A stretch of 64,000 bases of DNA from Planctomycetota bacterium (GCA_018968885.1 JAGWZK010000003.1:62001-126000), one strand, 5' to 3'; shown: positions 18,601 through 28,115, counted from the stretch's first letter. Notes: generated from the letters alone by a model not told the origin. Program-made: numbers and translations.

Positions 18601-20528
18601 TGCCCTGCTCCTGCGGATTCCGTTAGCACATTCTGCGGCACCCGTGGCGGCAGCATCTGCACGGCATCGGAGCCGATGCCATCGCCAAAGACATCGATGC
18701 GAAACATCTGCTGCTCGCTGCGCGGATGTGCGGATATGCCGGTGAAGCGGTGCGGATCGAACATGTAGAAATTCAGATAGCCAAAGACGGGAAGGGCTGG
18801 GCACTCGTCTTCCATCAGCATGGCCTCGGCGCGGCTGTGCAGGGCCAACCGCGTGGCACGATCGGGCGCCTCGTCGGCCTGAGTCATGAGTTTTTCAAAT
18901 TCGGCGCTGGCAAAGTGGGTGTCGTTGTTGCCGTCCCCCTCGCGATACAGATTCAGAAATGTGGTAGGGTCACCATAATCGCCGAACCACGAGCCGCGCG
19001 CGATCATGAAGTTGCCACTGCGCAGATCATCACGGAGGGTCTTGATCTCTTTCTGATTCAGGATCACTTCGACGCCCAGCGCTTCGCGCCAGTTGCGCGC
19101 GACGACGCGGGCGATCAGATCATGACCACCTTCGGTGTTGAAGAGCATTTCGATGGTGGGCAATCCCTTGCCACCGGGGTAACCGGCCTGGGCGAGGAGT
19201 TCGCGCGCCTGCGCCGCGTTCATATCGAGACCTGCGGGGGATTGATAGCCACCAATGGAGCCGGGGGGAATCAGCGTGCGTGCCGCGGGCTCACCACTGC
19301 GGCGGACCTGCGAGACGATGGCTTCGCGATCGATGGTGAGAGAGAAGGCCTTGCGGACACGCTTGTCTGCGAAGGGGTTGGCGCGGCCACCGGGGAGCGT
19401 GGGGCGGCAGTTGAAGTTGTAGAAATACGTGCCGAAGGCGGGAGAGGAGATGATGCGATTGCGAGGATCGGCTGGGAGGCGACGGTCGATCTCGATTTCA
19501 TCGAGGCCTTGGGCGCGCAGGTCCTGCACCTGAGCCGCGTGCTCGGTGTAAAAGGCGGCTTTCTGGGCGAGCATTTCCGAGCGATATGGCGCATCGACAT
19601 CGCTGAGCCAATCGACGCTGCCAGCACGACAGGCGAGAACTGCGGAGTTGGGGTCCTCGATCGTGGGAATGGAGATGGACTGAAGCGCGACGTGAGCGAG
19701 ATTCCAATAGGTGTCGCTGCGTTCCAGACGCATCTCACGCTTGAAGGCCCAGCGCTTCAGAGTGAAGGCGCCGTTGCTGACGATGGTTTCCGGGCGGGTC
19801 CACGAAGGATCGACGCGGACTTGCGCAGTGGCAGCATCGACGGTGAGGAAGTGCTCGATGAGGGGTGGATAGACGGGGGCGAATTGCGGGAATGCGCAGA
19901 GATCCAGAAAGTGGGGCGTGGGACGAACCAAGCGCACGGTCAGCGTGCGCGACTCGTCGTTGGCGACGATGGCAACGGTGCTGCGAAATCGCGACTTGGT
20001 ATCGAGCCAGAGTTGGCGAGCACGAGCGGCTCGGTCAGAGGCGGGAATGGAGCCAGTGGCAACATCGGCAGCGAACTGATTGGCGGCCTTGGTGCGCCAC
20101 GTTGTGAACTCATCGGCGCCAGCGATGAGGTGAAACTGCTTGATGTAATCTGAACCGGTTTCAGGGAGGAGAGCTCGCATCCAGCCAAAGGCGATGTGCG
20201 AGGGGAGGAGAGGTTGACCGTTACTCCACAGGGCATCGGGACGGATGGTGAAGGTGTATTCGCGGCCATCGGCGGAGATGGTCCATGAGGATGCCGCGGC
20301 GGGGGAAGGGGTGTAGTCCCAGGTGAAGACGTCGTTTCGGACCAGACCTTCAAAGAGGAGACGTGAGGCGCGGAGATCCTGCATCCAGGAGGCGGTCTGG
20401 GGGTCGAGGGTGGTGATGTCGCCTTTATTGATGAAGGTGAAACTGGCGCGAGGCAGCGGGCGATCGGCGGCGATGACTCCGAAGAGGAGCGCGACGACGG
20501 TGAGGAGCACAGCACCGATCTTGAACAT
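18597..20528 (-). CDS. Peptide ABC transporter substrate-binding protein (SBP_bac_5, OppA-like)
   Basis: 643 residues. Signal-like N-terminus MFKIGAVLLTVVALLFGVIAA, then the family's characteristic opening NKGDITTLDPQTASWMQD and GLVRNDVFTWDYTPSPAAAS. ADGREYTFTIRPDALWSNG, VRKAFSLTIDREAIV and the C-terminal RGSWFGDYGDPTTFLN segment are class C binding-protein hallmarks. No lipobox cysteine is visible, so it is secreted or held by an uncleaved N-terminal helix. It likely captures oligopeptides and delivers them to the overlapping downstream permease. Confidence 0.92.
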   Translation of the reverse strand: MFKIGAVLLTVVALLFGVIAADRPLPRASFTFINKGDITTLDPQTASWMQDLRASRLLFEGLVRNDVFTWDYTPSPAAASSWTISADGREYTFTIRPDALWSNGQPLLPSHIAFGWMRALLPETGSDYIKQFHLIAGADEFTTWRTKAANQFAADVATGSIPASDRAARARQLWLDTKSRFRSTVAIVANDESRTLTVRLVRPTPHFLDLCAFPQFAPVYPPLIEHFLTVDAATAQVRVDPSWTRPETIVSNGAFTLKRWAFKREMRLERSDTYWNLAHVALQSISIPTIEDPNSAVLACRAGSVDWLSDVDAPYRSEMLAQKAAFYTEHAAQVQDLRAQGLDEIEIDRRLPADPRNRIISSPAFGTYFYNFNCRPTLPGGRANPFADKRVRKAFSLTIDREAIVSQVRRSGEPAARTLIPPGSIGGYQSPAGLDMNAAQARELLAQAGYPGGKGLPTIEMLFNTEGGHDLIARVVARNWREALGVEVILNQKEIKTLRDDLRSGNFMIARGSWFGDYGDPTTFLNLYREGDGNNDTHFASAEFEKLMTQADEAPDRATRLALHSRAEAMLMEDECPALPVFGYLNFYMFDPHRFTGISAHPRSEQQMFRIDVFGDGIGSDAVQMLPPRVPQNVLTESAGAGQ

Positions 20529-20600
20529 GGGGAACGATATCGGCGCGTGAGAGAGCGCGATGTGAAAAGGGGAGCGGTGTGAGATTTTGGAACGGCGCGA

Positions 20601-21734
20601 TCAGTTGAGCTTGAAACGATCGGCGGCGATCTTGAACTCGGACTTCAAGGCGCCGTTCTGACCGATGAGACCTTCGATGTCGGTCAGGACGTTGGCATCG
20701 ACATCGACCTCGGCGCGGCGGAGGAGATCGGCGAAGCTGGTCGGGTTGGCGTTGCCACTCTTGGCCTGACGGGCAAGGGTGATCGTGGACTCGGCAGCGG
20801 CGACGAGGGCGAGGGGAACGCGGCGAGCGGCGCGGCGTGCCTCGACCACATCGGCAGGTGCTCCGGGCTTGCCACTGGCCAATTCGCCAGCCTTGATGAT
20901 GCGGTAGATGTAGGCGAGAGAATCGCCTGCGAGAGTGACGGCGTCATCGAGCCATGCCGGGCTTTGTTCCTTGGCGAAGCTGTCGCGAAGGATGGTCTGC
21001 GCGCGGATGAGGGCTTCGAGGGATGTGGAGTCCGCGAGCTTAGTGCCCAGATCGCCGGCCTTCTTGCCCGCGACGGCGCAGAGGGTGCGGAGGGCCTGAG
21101 GGCGTAGGCCTTCGATCTGCTGACGCTCGCTGCCACCGGCGGCGATGGCTTGGATCATGGCGTCGAAGCAGTGCGCGTCTTTCTCGGTGCCCGCGGCAGC
21201 GGCCAGAGCGCGGAGGAGATCGACGGCCTTATCGCGACCCAGCGCGGGGGCGTTGGCGGTGGTGGCCTCGAAAGCCCGGCGGATGCCGAAAGCGGCGACA
21301 TAGCGAATCGCGACCTTGTCGCTCTTGAGGCCGGCAAAGAGAGTTTCGACGCTGGAATCGGTGGCGATTTCGCCAGCGAGGCGATAGCCATTGACAGCGA
21401 GCACTTCATCGCCGGAGGCGATCAGACCTTTGGCAGAATCAGAGACGGCCTTCCAGAGCTCGCTGCGAAACGTGGCGCTGACGTTGGTCTGGGCCAGAGG
21501 TGCGAGAATGGCATCGCGGGCGGATTTGACCTTGTCACGATCGCTGAGGAGAGGTTTCTGCTTGGCGACAAAGTCGTTGAGTTCGGCCTTTTGCGCATCG
21601 CTCAGAACAGGCGTGGTGGCGAGCGCGGTGGGAAGGCCCTGCGCCATGGCGTGATGCTGCACTGCGGCAGTGCTCAGCGCGAAGGCGAGCAGGATCGCAG
21701 AGGCGGTTTTCGGCAAGCTTCGGTTCGGTCGCAC
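20601..21734 (-). CDS. Exported protein of unknown function
   Basis: 377 residues with a signal peptide ending near AVQHHAMAQG (residues 1-32). The mature part is almost entirely alpha-helical, Ala/Leu/Asp/Lys-rich, with loosely repeating 30-40-residue helical pairs (for example AVDLLRALAAAAGTEKDAH and SLEALIRAQTILRD) reminiscent of HEAT-type repeats, though I cannot assign the family. It sits 72 bases before the peptide-binding protein gene on the same strand. Confidence 0.7.
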   Translation of the reverse strand: MRPNRSLPKTASAILLAFALSTAAVQHHAMAQGLPTALATTPVLSDAQKAELNDFVAKQKPLLSDRDKVKSARDAILAPLAQTNVSATFRSELWKAVSDSAKGLIASGDEVLAVNGYRLAGEIATDSSVETLFAGLKSDKVAIRYVAAFGIRRAFEATTANAPALGRDKAVDLLRALAAAAGTEKDAHCFDAMIQAIAAGGSERQQIEGLRPQALRTLCAVAGKKAGDLGTKLADSTSLEALIRAQTILRDSFAKEQSPAWLDDAVTLAGDSLAYIYRIIKAGELASGKPGAPADVVEARRAARRVPLALVAAAESTITLARQAKSGNANPTSFADLLRRAEVDVDANVLTDIEGLIGQNGALKSEFKIAADRFKLN

Positions 21735-21977
21735 CGGTCAGATTCCCTTTGGCTGAGATAAGTCCATAGCGAGGCGGGCTTGTGCAGCACGCCATCAATA
21801 CGCCCGACCACGACCTTCCCCCCTCTTGCAACGCCCCAAAGCAATACTGGTTCGGAGCGACAAGGTTGGAGGGATTCGGATGGGGCGTAAGGGTACCCGG
21901 TTTGAGCGCACTCTGCCGGAGAGATTGACGCACTTTGACCCGAATCCAATCCAAACAAAGAATGCCGCGAAAAGGGG

Positions 21978-23582
21978 CTACTTCTTGGGTTGTTCTTTCT
22001 TGGTGCCGCTGTCTGGAGCGGTGCGAGGAGTCACGGTGTTGGTGGGCGTGCCGACCTTGGTGCGGTCGAGGGGTGTGGTGGCAGAGCCGGGTCCGGGCTT
22101 TGTTGTCGGGGCGGGAAGGGGATTGGGGTCCGGTTTAGCGGCACCGGCGGGAGCGTTGATTGAGCCAGTTGCGGAGACGGTGGATCCATCAGGTGCGGTG
22201 ACTTTGATTTCTGGGACAGCGGCCTGAATGGGAGTTTCGGTGGGTTCGGGGGGAGCGTCTTTGCCTTCGAGGGCGGCATCGATGCAGGCGGCAACGTAAG
22301 CCATTGTGTTGGTGCGACGGAAATTGGTGATGCGGGCGATGACCATGCCGTCTTTGTTGATGATGCAGTAAGTGGGATAGGCCTTGACCTTCATGGGGGC
22401 GACGAAGGGATCGCCAACGCCGATGAGGCCGCCTTGCGTGCCCCAATCCAGACCTTGCTTGGAGAAGTAGGCAGTGGCAGCTTCGGGAGTTTTTTCGCGG
22501 ATGGCGAGGGAGTAGATCTTGACGGGCTTGTCTTTGTAGCGGGTGAGGAGATCTTTGAGTTCAGCGTGAGCGGGACGCGCAGCGAGAGACCATGTGCCGA
22601 AGAAATCGAGAATGACGACGTTGCCCTTGAGGGAAGCCAGGGAGAGTGGCGTCTCGCCGACGGGGAGTTGCAGATCGGGGGCGCTTTCGGGGCCTTTGAC
22701 GATTGGAGCTGGGGGAGGAGTGGGTGCGGTTTCCACGGGCGTGCCACCGGCCTCGGGCTTGGCGGGTGTCGGCGCGGGAGTGGTACTGGGTTCGACGATG
22801 TCGGATTCGTACCCCTCGGGGGGAGTGATGCGGAGATCTTCGGGCTGCATGGCCTCGTTGACACGCATGGAGCGGTAGTTGGCTGTCACGCGCCCGGCGA
22901 GCATGTCGGATTCGAGGATCATCTCGATGCGTCGGGGGATGTTGTCGGGGGCGATGACGATGCGCTCTTTGGTGCCAGCTCGCTTGGCCATGCCATCGAT
23001 GATGATGCAGTCGGCACCGTCGATGGTTTCGCGGCCGGATTCTTCGAACGAGGCGGATTTGAGGATCTTGGAGAGGGGTGAGGCCTCGACGAATTCGCGG
23101 ACGCGGGCAGCGCCGGCCAACTGCATGATCTTGCCCTTTGCCGCGCCGCCGGGACGGCGGTAGAACTTCTTTTCGGTGTGGTCGAGCCACTCGACTGCGT
23201 TTGCGGTCCAGGCGACATCGAAACGGGTTTCGGTGTCGGTGGGTGTGAGTTTGCCAGCGCCGCTGGCGCGGACAAGCCAGATGCTGCGATTGGCGGGGTC
23301 GCGCATCATGCGGACATCGGCGGTAAGCGTGGGAGTGTATTGGGCGATGCTGGCCCCTTCGGCCTGCATGCTGAGGGTGAAGGAGAGGGTGTTTGCCTCA
23401 CGGATCGCGGCGGAACTGGCTTGCACTGCAGCTTGGGCGGGGGAAGCTGCGGCGCCGTCCTGGAGCATGAGCCGCGCGTGCGTCGTGGGCGTGAGGGTGA
23501 GAGGTGCGCCAACCGCGAGGATGAGGAGGAGGGCGGAGAGGGGTGGCGTGCGACCAGAGAAGTGGGATGAAGGTGTGTTCAT
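21978..23582 (-). CDS. Secreted LolA/DUF2092-like protein fused to a cysteine-less thioredoxin-like domain
   Basis: 534 residues; the ATG overlaps the trpC stop as ATGA. Signal peptide to about residue 36. Residues about 45-255 resemble DUF2092/LolA-type beta proteins (RFDVAWTANAVEWLDHTEKKFYR). After a Pro-rich linker, residues 300-440 form a TlpA-like thioredoxin fold (APDLQLPVGE, VVILDFFGTW, cis-proline YPTY at 402-405). The active-site CxxC is replaced by WSLAARP (331-337), so disulfide redox activity is not expected. The tail is Pro/Thr-rich. Possibly a binding or chaperone role; function unknown. Confidence 0.8.
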   Translation of the reverse strand: MNTPSSHFSGRTPPLSALLLILAVGAPLTLTPTTHARLMLQDGAAASPAQAAVQASSAAIREANTLSFTLSMQAEGASIAQYTPTLTADVRMMRDPANRSIWLVRASGAGKLTPTDTETRFDVAWTANAVEWLDHTEKKFYRRPGGAAKGKIMQLAGAARVREFVEASPLSKILKSASFEESGRETIDGADCIIIDGMAKRAGTKERIVIAPDNIPRRIEMILESDMLAGRVTANYRSMRVNEAMQPEDLRITPPEGYESDIVEPSTTPAPTPAKPEAGGTPVETAPTPPPAPIVKGPESAPDLQLPVGETPLSLASLKGNVVILDFFGTWSLAARPAHAELKDLLTRYKDKPVKIYSLAIREKTPEAATAYFSKQGLDWGTQGGLIGVGDPFVAPMKVKAYPTYCIINKDGMVIARITNFRRTNTMAYVAACIDAALEGKDAPPEPTETPIQAAVPEIKVTAPDGSTVSATGSINAPAGAAKPDPNPLPAPTTKPGPGSATTPLDRTKVGTPTNTVTPRTAPDSGTKKEQPKK

Positions 23583-24454
23583 GTACGGGCTCCGTGCAAG
23601 AGCGTATCCAGAGCGGCGCCGGGGTCGGGTTGGCGCATGAGGTGTTCGCCGACGAGGACGATTTTGACGCCTGAGGCGTGGAGTCGGTCCAGATCGTGGC
23701 GGGTTTTGATGCCAGATTCGCTGACGAGGATGGTGCGGTCTTCGACGACTTCGAGAAGCCGCAGGGTGTGGTTGAGGTCCACGTGCATGCTGGAGAGGTC
23801 GCGGTTGTTGATGCCCAGGAGCGTGTAGGAGGGGTGTGGGAAGCCGACGTGGGGGCGGACGCGAAGCAGATTCTCCATCGAGTGCACTTCCAGGAGCACG
23901 GTGAGCCGCAGTTCGTGAGCCAGAATCATGAGGTCGATGAGTTCACCCTCGCCCAGGCATTCGGCGATGAGGAGGACAGCATCGGCACCGGCGGCGCGGC
24001 TTTCGTAGAGCTGCCAGGGGTCGATGATGAAGTCTTTGCGGAGGACGGGGAGGGGGACGGCGTTCTTGACGCGCTTGAGAAAGGAGAGGTGACCGCCGAA
24101 AAATCGCTCATCCGTGAGGCAGGAGATCGCTCGAGCGCCGGCGCGTTCATACCTTTGCGCGATGTCTTCGGGAGAGAAATCATCGCCGGCGTATTCGGGA
24201 CGGATGAGACCGGCGGAGGGGCTCATGCGCTTGATCTCGGCGATGACGGCGATGTCGGCAACGAACTGGCGATGGGTGACGGCATCGAAGAAGTTGCGGG
24301 GTTGGGAAGAGGCGAGTGCCGCGGCGCGGACGACTTCGAGGGGATTGGCGGCCTGGCGCTGTGCGACTTCGCGGCGTTTGTGGAGGATAATGTCGCGAAG
24401 CACCGGGGGAAGGTGTTCCTGGAATTCTGATTCGGGATGCGGGGTGCTTGACAT
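23579..24454 (-). CDS. trpC: Indole-3-glycerol-phosphate synthase
   Basis: 291 residues, slightly longer than usual. It catalyses ring closure of CdRP to indole-3-glycerol phosphate in tryptophan synthesis. TIM-barrel signatures are present: AVIAEIKRMSPSAG (catalytic Lys), VLRKDFIIDPWQLYESR, LLEVHSME, LLGINNRDL and ILVSESGIKTRHDL. The gene is alone, without trpD, trpF or trpB nearby. Its stop overlaps the next gene. Its start ATG shares a CATG with the divergent CPBP protease ATG. Confidence 0.97.
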   Translation of the reverse strand: MSSTPHPESEFQEHLPPVLRDIILHKRREVAQRQAANPLEVVRAAALASSQPRNFFDAVTHRQFVADIAVIAEIKRMSPSAGLIRPEYAGDDFSPEDIAQRYERAGARAISCLTDERFFGGHLSFLKRVKNAVPLPVLRKDFIIDPWQLYESRAAGADAVLLIAECLGEGELIDLMILAHELRLTVLLEVHSMENLLRVRPHVGFPHPSYTLLGINNRDLSSMHVDLNHTLRLLEVVEDRTILVSESGIKTRHDLDRLHASGVKIVLVGEHLMRQPDPGAALDTLLHGART

Positions 24455-25508
24455 GTTTGCTGGGGGGCTCCTCGGGCGGCTCCTTGTGCGAGTCTTTCGA
24501 CACGCTCAAAGGTTCATCGGCCGGATTGTTGGCTTGCTCGCGGCACCTGCCGGTACAGCACTGGTAATGGTGTTGTCGTCGATTTTCGCCGCGCCGACGG
24601 CTGTGGCGTGGATGGAGATGGGGCCGGGGACTTCGACCACGACTGCTCCACCTCAGGCATCAGCCCGGCTGCCACAGCTTTCCACTCAGGAATGGGTGAT
24701 GCTGGCGTTGATCGTGGGTGGGCCGATTGTTCTGGTCATGCTGTTCGTGAAGGGGTGGCTGCGACCTGGGGGTTTGAAAGCGGCTGGTGCGCGGCAAGTG
24801 AATGGGCTGGCGTGGTGGGAGTGGTTGATGGGGGCATTGATTCCCCTGATGGCTGCCGCATTCGCGCAACCGGCGGGGATGAAACTGCTGGGAGTCTCGG
24901 AGGGGGATACGGATTCGCCGCGCGGCGCGTTTCTGGAGTCGGCCTGCGCGTTTGTGCCAGGGGTTGCCGTGGCGATTTTTCTGGCGCGGCTGATGAATAA
25001 ATCGGCACCCAGTGCGGGATTGAGCCCGAGCAAGACGGATGCGCCGTTTGGCTTGGCGGGGTTTGCAATGGCGGTACCGGTGATCGTTTTTTCCAACTGG
25101 GTGGGAGAGAGAATCTACACGCAGTTGACGGGACAGACGATGCCGACGATCGGACATTCGACGCTGGCTTCGATTGTGGAATACAAGGATGATCCGTGGA
25201 CGTGGGGGACGGTGGCGATCTCGGTAATTGTCGCGCCGATGCTGGAAGAGATCGTGTATCGGGGATTTTTGCAGAGCATGATTGTGCGGCTGACGGGGAT
25301 TCCCGGGCTCGCGGTGGTGTTGACATCGGCGGTGTTTACGTGGATGCACTGGCCGTCGGTGGAAGGTTCTTGGCCAGCGCTGGTGCCGATCGCGGTGCTG
25401 TCGCTGGGGCTGGGAATCGCGATGGAGCGGAGCAAGCGGATCGGCGTGCCGATCGTGATGCACATGGCCTTCAACGCGGTGAACATCGCGTTGGCCGTCT
25501 TGCGGTGA
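24453..25508 (+). CDS. CPBP-family intramembrane metalloprotease
   Basis: 351 residues from the ATG at 24453; Met at 24567 is an alternative. The frame is open upstream but there lies opposite trpC. Multi-pass membrane protein with the CPBP (Abi/Rce1-like) motifs in order: EEIVYRGFLQSMIVR (motif 1, EExxxR), FTWMHWPS (motif 2, FxxxH) and HMAFNAVNIAL (motif 3, HxxxN). About seven hydrophobic helices. The family includes prenyl-protein proteases and bacteriocin-immunity or regulated-proteolysis enzymes; the substrate here is unknown. Confidence 0.9.
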   Translation: MFAGGLLGRLLVRVFRHAQRFIGRIVGLLAAPAGTALVMVLSSIFAAPTAVAWMEMGPGTSTTTAPPQASARLPQLSTQEWVMLALIVGGPIVLVMLFVKGWLRPGGLKAAGARQVNGLAWWEWLMGALIPLMAAAFAQPAGMKLLGVSEGDTDSPRGAFLESACAFVPGVAVAIFLARLMNKSAPSAGLSPSKTDAPFGLAGFAMAVPVIVFSNWVGERIYTQLTGQTMPTIGHSTLASIVEYKDDPWTWGTVAISVIVAPMLEEIVYRGFLQSMIVRLTGIPGLAVVLTSAVFTWMHWPSVEGSWPALVPIAVLSLGLGIAMERSKRIGVPIVMHMAFNAVNIALAVLR

Positions 25509-25511
25509 GAC

Positions 25512-26228
25512 TCAGGTCATCTGGCGTGATATGACAATCGCGGCGGCGGCGACGGCGGCGGTCTCAAGGCGCATGATGTGAGGGCCGAAGCGGACTTTGC
25601 TCAGGCCTTGAGCGGTAAACCACGCCATCTCTTCGTCCGACCAACCCCCTTCGGGGCCGATGAGGATGCGCACCCAGGGTGGAATCCGCTCGGGTAGTGA
25701 GTCGCCGGAGCCATCGGCGACCAGCACGACGCCGCCGGACGGGACGTTTTGTGTCGCAGCGGGGAGATCGCCACCTTCACCAATATCCAAAAGCCAGGGG
25801 CGACCACATTGCTTTCCGGCTTCGACGGCTGCGCGTTGAAGCTTGGCGAGTTTGTGATCACCGGGTTCGACGATAGAGCGAGCGGTGTGAAGGGGGGCCC
25901 AGAATGCTGCACCAACTTCGGAGAGGCCCTCGACCATTTCGGTTGCGCGGCCCCCTTTGGGAAGGGCTGTCCAGCACTCGATGTGGGGGGAGGGGCGGGG
26001 GGCGATGTGGCGCGAGGTGACTTCAATCTGGAGGGACCACTCCCCGGTTCGGGGGAGTTTGGCGGTGTTGGCGACGCGACCTTGGACAAGGGTGCCGCGA
26101 CCATCGAAACAGGCGATAGGGTCACCGGTTTCGAGGCGTTTGACACGGATGGCGTGGTGGGCTTCATCGCCGGTGACGATGAGGGGTGAGGCGTCGAGGG
26201 ACTCAACAAAGACGCGATGGGTGGCCAT
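25512..26228 (-). CDS. rsmE: 16S rRNA (uracil1498-N3)-methyltransferase
   Basis: 238 residues from MATHRVFVESLD; the frame is open to 26498, but the family begins at this kind of sequence. N-terminal PUA-like RNA-binding domain, then a SPOUT methyltransferase domain with the AdoMet-knot motifs VRILIGPEGGWSDEE and RFGPHIMRLETAAVAA. It methylates U1498 in helix 44 of 16S rRNA. It is convergent with the CPBP gene, with 3 bases between their ends. Confidence 0.95.
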   Translation of the reverse strand: MATHRVFVESLDASPLIVTGDEAHHAIRVKRLETGDPIACFDGRGTLVQGRVANTAKLPRTGEWSLQIEVTSRHIAPRPSPHIECWTALPKGGRATEMVEGLSEVGAAFWAPLHTARSIVEPGDHKLAKLQRAAVEAGKQCGRPWLLDIGEGGDLPAATQNVPSGGVVLVADGSGDSLPERIPPWVRILIGPEGGWSDEEMAWFTAQGLSKVRFGPHIMRLETAAVAAAAIVISRQMT

Positions 26229-26411
26229 ATGCGGGTCATTCCTCAGGTGCTCGTCACAGACCGAAACACGGCGGCGTATCGGCCTGAAAGTGGCGAGGAA
26301 GGTCCAAGCAGTCACAGTATTCGGACGATGGCTAGGAGGGAACTGAGGGCTTTGGAATCGGCGAAGACTGAGTCTCAGCCGATGGCTTGAGTAGTACAGT
26401 GCGTGTGAGCG

Positions 26412-27572
26412 ATGCCGACAGAAACCACCCAACCTGTGCCGCCCGACTCGCTCGATGCCCAGCTCGATGCGTTGCTGAATCTCTCCGCAACCGAGCAACC
26501 GGCACCCTCTACGACACCTTCAGCCGCGGCCCCTCAGCAGACACCTCCGCAAGCAGAGCAAAACAGCAACGAAGCAAGCATTGAAGATCAGCTCAAGTCG
26601 CTCTTGGCGAGTGAACTTGCGCATGTGCCGGATGGACCTGCACCATCTTCCACCGTGACACCGGTTGAAGAGACCGGAGTAGTCGAAGCGAGCAAACCGC
26701 CTGAACCCCCTCCGCCACCCGTTGTGTCTCCTCCGGCACCGATGTCCCGAGGAATTGGACTTTCTGCCGCAGTTCTGAGTTCGGTGGAAGACCTCGACTC
26801 ACAATTGGCGAGTCTGACAGAAACTCTGCTGGCAGAAACCAACACCATCGAAGCGGAGGAGTCCGCAAAGCTCGCGGCCGCCGCCGCAGAGGAAGCGTCC
26901 CGACTCGCCGCCGCGAATGCGGCCAAAGCGCCGACTTCTGTCGCGGGCACGAGCGCCGCAGAATCGCACGCTGCACCGCGCGATGATGTCGCAACACACA
27001 GCCCCAAGACCCCAGATGCCGATGCGCGGCCCGCCAGTGGTGCCGGACAGGATCAGGGAAAGGGACAGGCGCAAACTTCGTTTTCGGCGAAGGTTGCCGA
27101 TCTTGCGGAGCACCGAGCCGAGACACCCGGAAAGCCAGCTGTCAACGCCAGCGGCAAGGGCAATGTCAAAGCGGTGTTGCAAGGTGCCGCTCAACTTGGC
27201 CAGACAGCCACTCCCTTTGGCATGCGGGCACTGACACTGCTGAATAAGCCGCTGGAGGGGAAATCCGCCAGCGTTCGTGATTCACTGGGTTGGGTGGCAG
27301 TTTGGACGCTGTTTCTCGCAGTCAGCGTGTGGACGTTTGCGGTGTTCTTTCAGAAGCCGCCACAACACGCCGTGCCACATGACGCGCCCAAAATCACCTC
27401 AGATGAACCGAGTCCCGCGCGTTCTGGCCCTGAACTGCACGATCAGTCCGAGTCTGCGCGGGATGCCGAAGGCACATCAGCAAACTCGCACGGGAAGAAT
27501 CCTGATCGCACACCTGACTCCAAGGACCACGGCGGCGCGGCGTCAGACAACGCAGGCCACGGCAGCCATTGA
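26412..27572 (+). CDS. Single-pass membrane protein with repeated QL motif
   Basis: 386 residues, hydrophilic and low complexity except for one membrane helix (about 292-314, VAVWTLFLAVSVWTFAVFF). The N-terminal cytoplasmic part carries three spaced copies of a short helical motif: SLDAQLDALL (13-22), SIEDQLKSLL (56-65) and DLDSQLASLT (127-136), followed by an Ala/Glu-rich coiled segment (145-172). The C-terminus is His/Asp/Ser-rich. I know no homologue. Such repeated amphipathic motifs often act as docking peptides for a partner, which is inference. Confidence 0.65.
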   Translation: MPTETTQPVPPDSLDAQLDALLNLSATEQPAPSTTPSAAAPQQTPPQAEQNSNEASIEDQLKSLLASELAHVPDGPAPSSTVTPVEETGVVEASKPPEPPPPPVVSPPAPMSRGIGLSAAVLSSVEDLDSQLASLTETLLAETNTIEAEESAKLAAAAAEEASRLAAANAAKAPTSVAGTSAAESHAAPRDDVATHSPKTPDADARPASGAGQDQGKGQAQTSFSAKVADLAEHRAETPGKPAVNASGKGNVKAVLQGAAQLGQTATPFGMRALTLLNKPLEGKSASVRDSLGWVAVWTLFLAVSVWTFAVFFQKPPQHAVPHDAPKITSDEPSPARSGPELHDQSESARDAEGTSANSHGKNPDRTPDSKDHGGAASDNAGHGSH

Positions 27573-27623
27573 TCCAACCACGGATCAGCCGGAAACGACA
27601 TCCATTGCCTCAGCCGCAATTCG

Positions 27624-28088
27624 CTAGAGAAACTTGATGCAAAGAACGCCTGCGAGCATGAGGGCGATGCCCACGGCTTTGCCCCAGGTGAATGGGTGCT
27701 GATCCAGGCCCATGTGGCCGAAGTGATCGATGACGACTGAAGCCATGAGTTGACCAGCGATCATGGCGGCCAGATAGCTGGCGTTGCCCATCTTGGGTAC
27801 GAGCATGACGGCGGTGGTGACGAAGAAGGCGCCGAGCGTGCCACCCAGATACGACCACCAAGGTGCGGCAGACAGGCTGGCAGACGTGGGCGCCGGAGCG
27901 CGAGCCAGAAGAGTGATGAGGCCCATGGCAAAGGCACCGACGACAAAGTTGAGGAGTGCACCGTAGAGGCGACTGGGCGTGTGCGAGGCGAAGCGGGCGT
28001 TAAGGCCAGGTTGGTATGCGGTGGCGACACCGGCCAAGAGAGCCATGAGGAGATAAAGGCCGTAAGGTCCGAAGCGTGCTTCACTCAT
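27624..28088 (-). CDS. DUF606/YdcZ-type small drug/metabolite exporter
   Basis: 154 residues with five hydrophobic helices. The pattern GVATAYQPGLNARFA, LNFVVGAFAMGLITLL, WWSYLGGTLGAFFVTTAVMLVPKMG and GQLMASVVIDHFG matches the DUF606 half-size DMT transporters. Such proteins usually work as dimers in the cytoplasmic membrane; the substrate is unknown. It is divergent from the M14 peptidase gene, 27 bases apart. Confidence 0.88.
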   Translation of the reverse strand: MSEARFGPYGLYLLMALLAGVATAYQPGLNARFASHTPSRLYGALLNFVVGAFAMGLITLLARAPAPTSASLSAAPWWSYLGGTLGAFFVTTAVMLVPKMGNASYLAAMIAGQLMASVVIDHFGHMGLDQHPFTWGKAVGIALMLAGVLCIKFL

Positions 28089-28115
28089 CGCGAGGTGAGG
28101 GTATTACGCTTGGGG

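Noticed and set aside
18726-20153. 475-residue open frame on the plus strand
   Set aside because: Antisense to the peptide-binding protein; Gly/Asp/Glu-biased composition without motifs.
23678-24430. 250-residue open frame on the plus strand
   Set aside because: Antisense to trpC; no protein family features.
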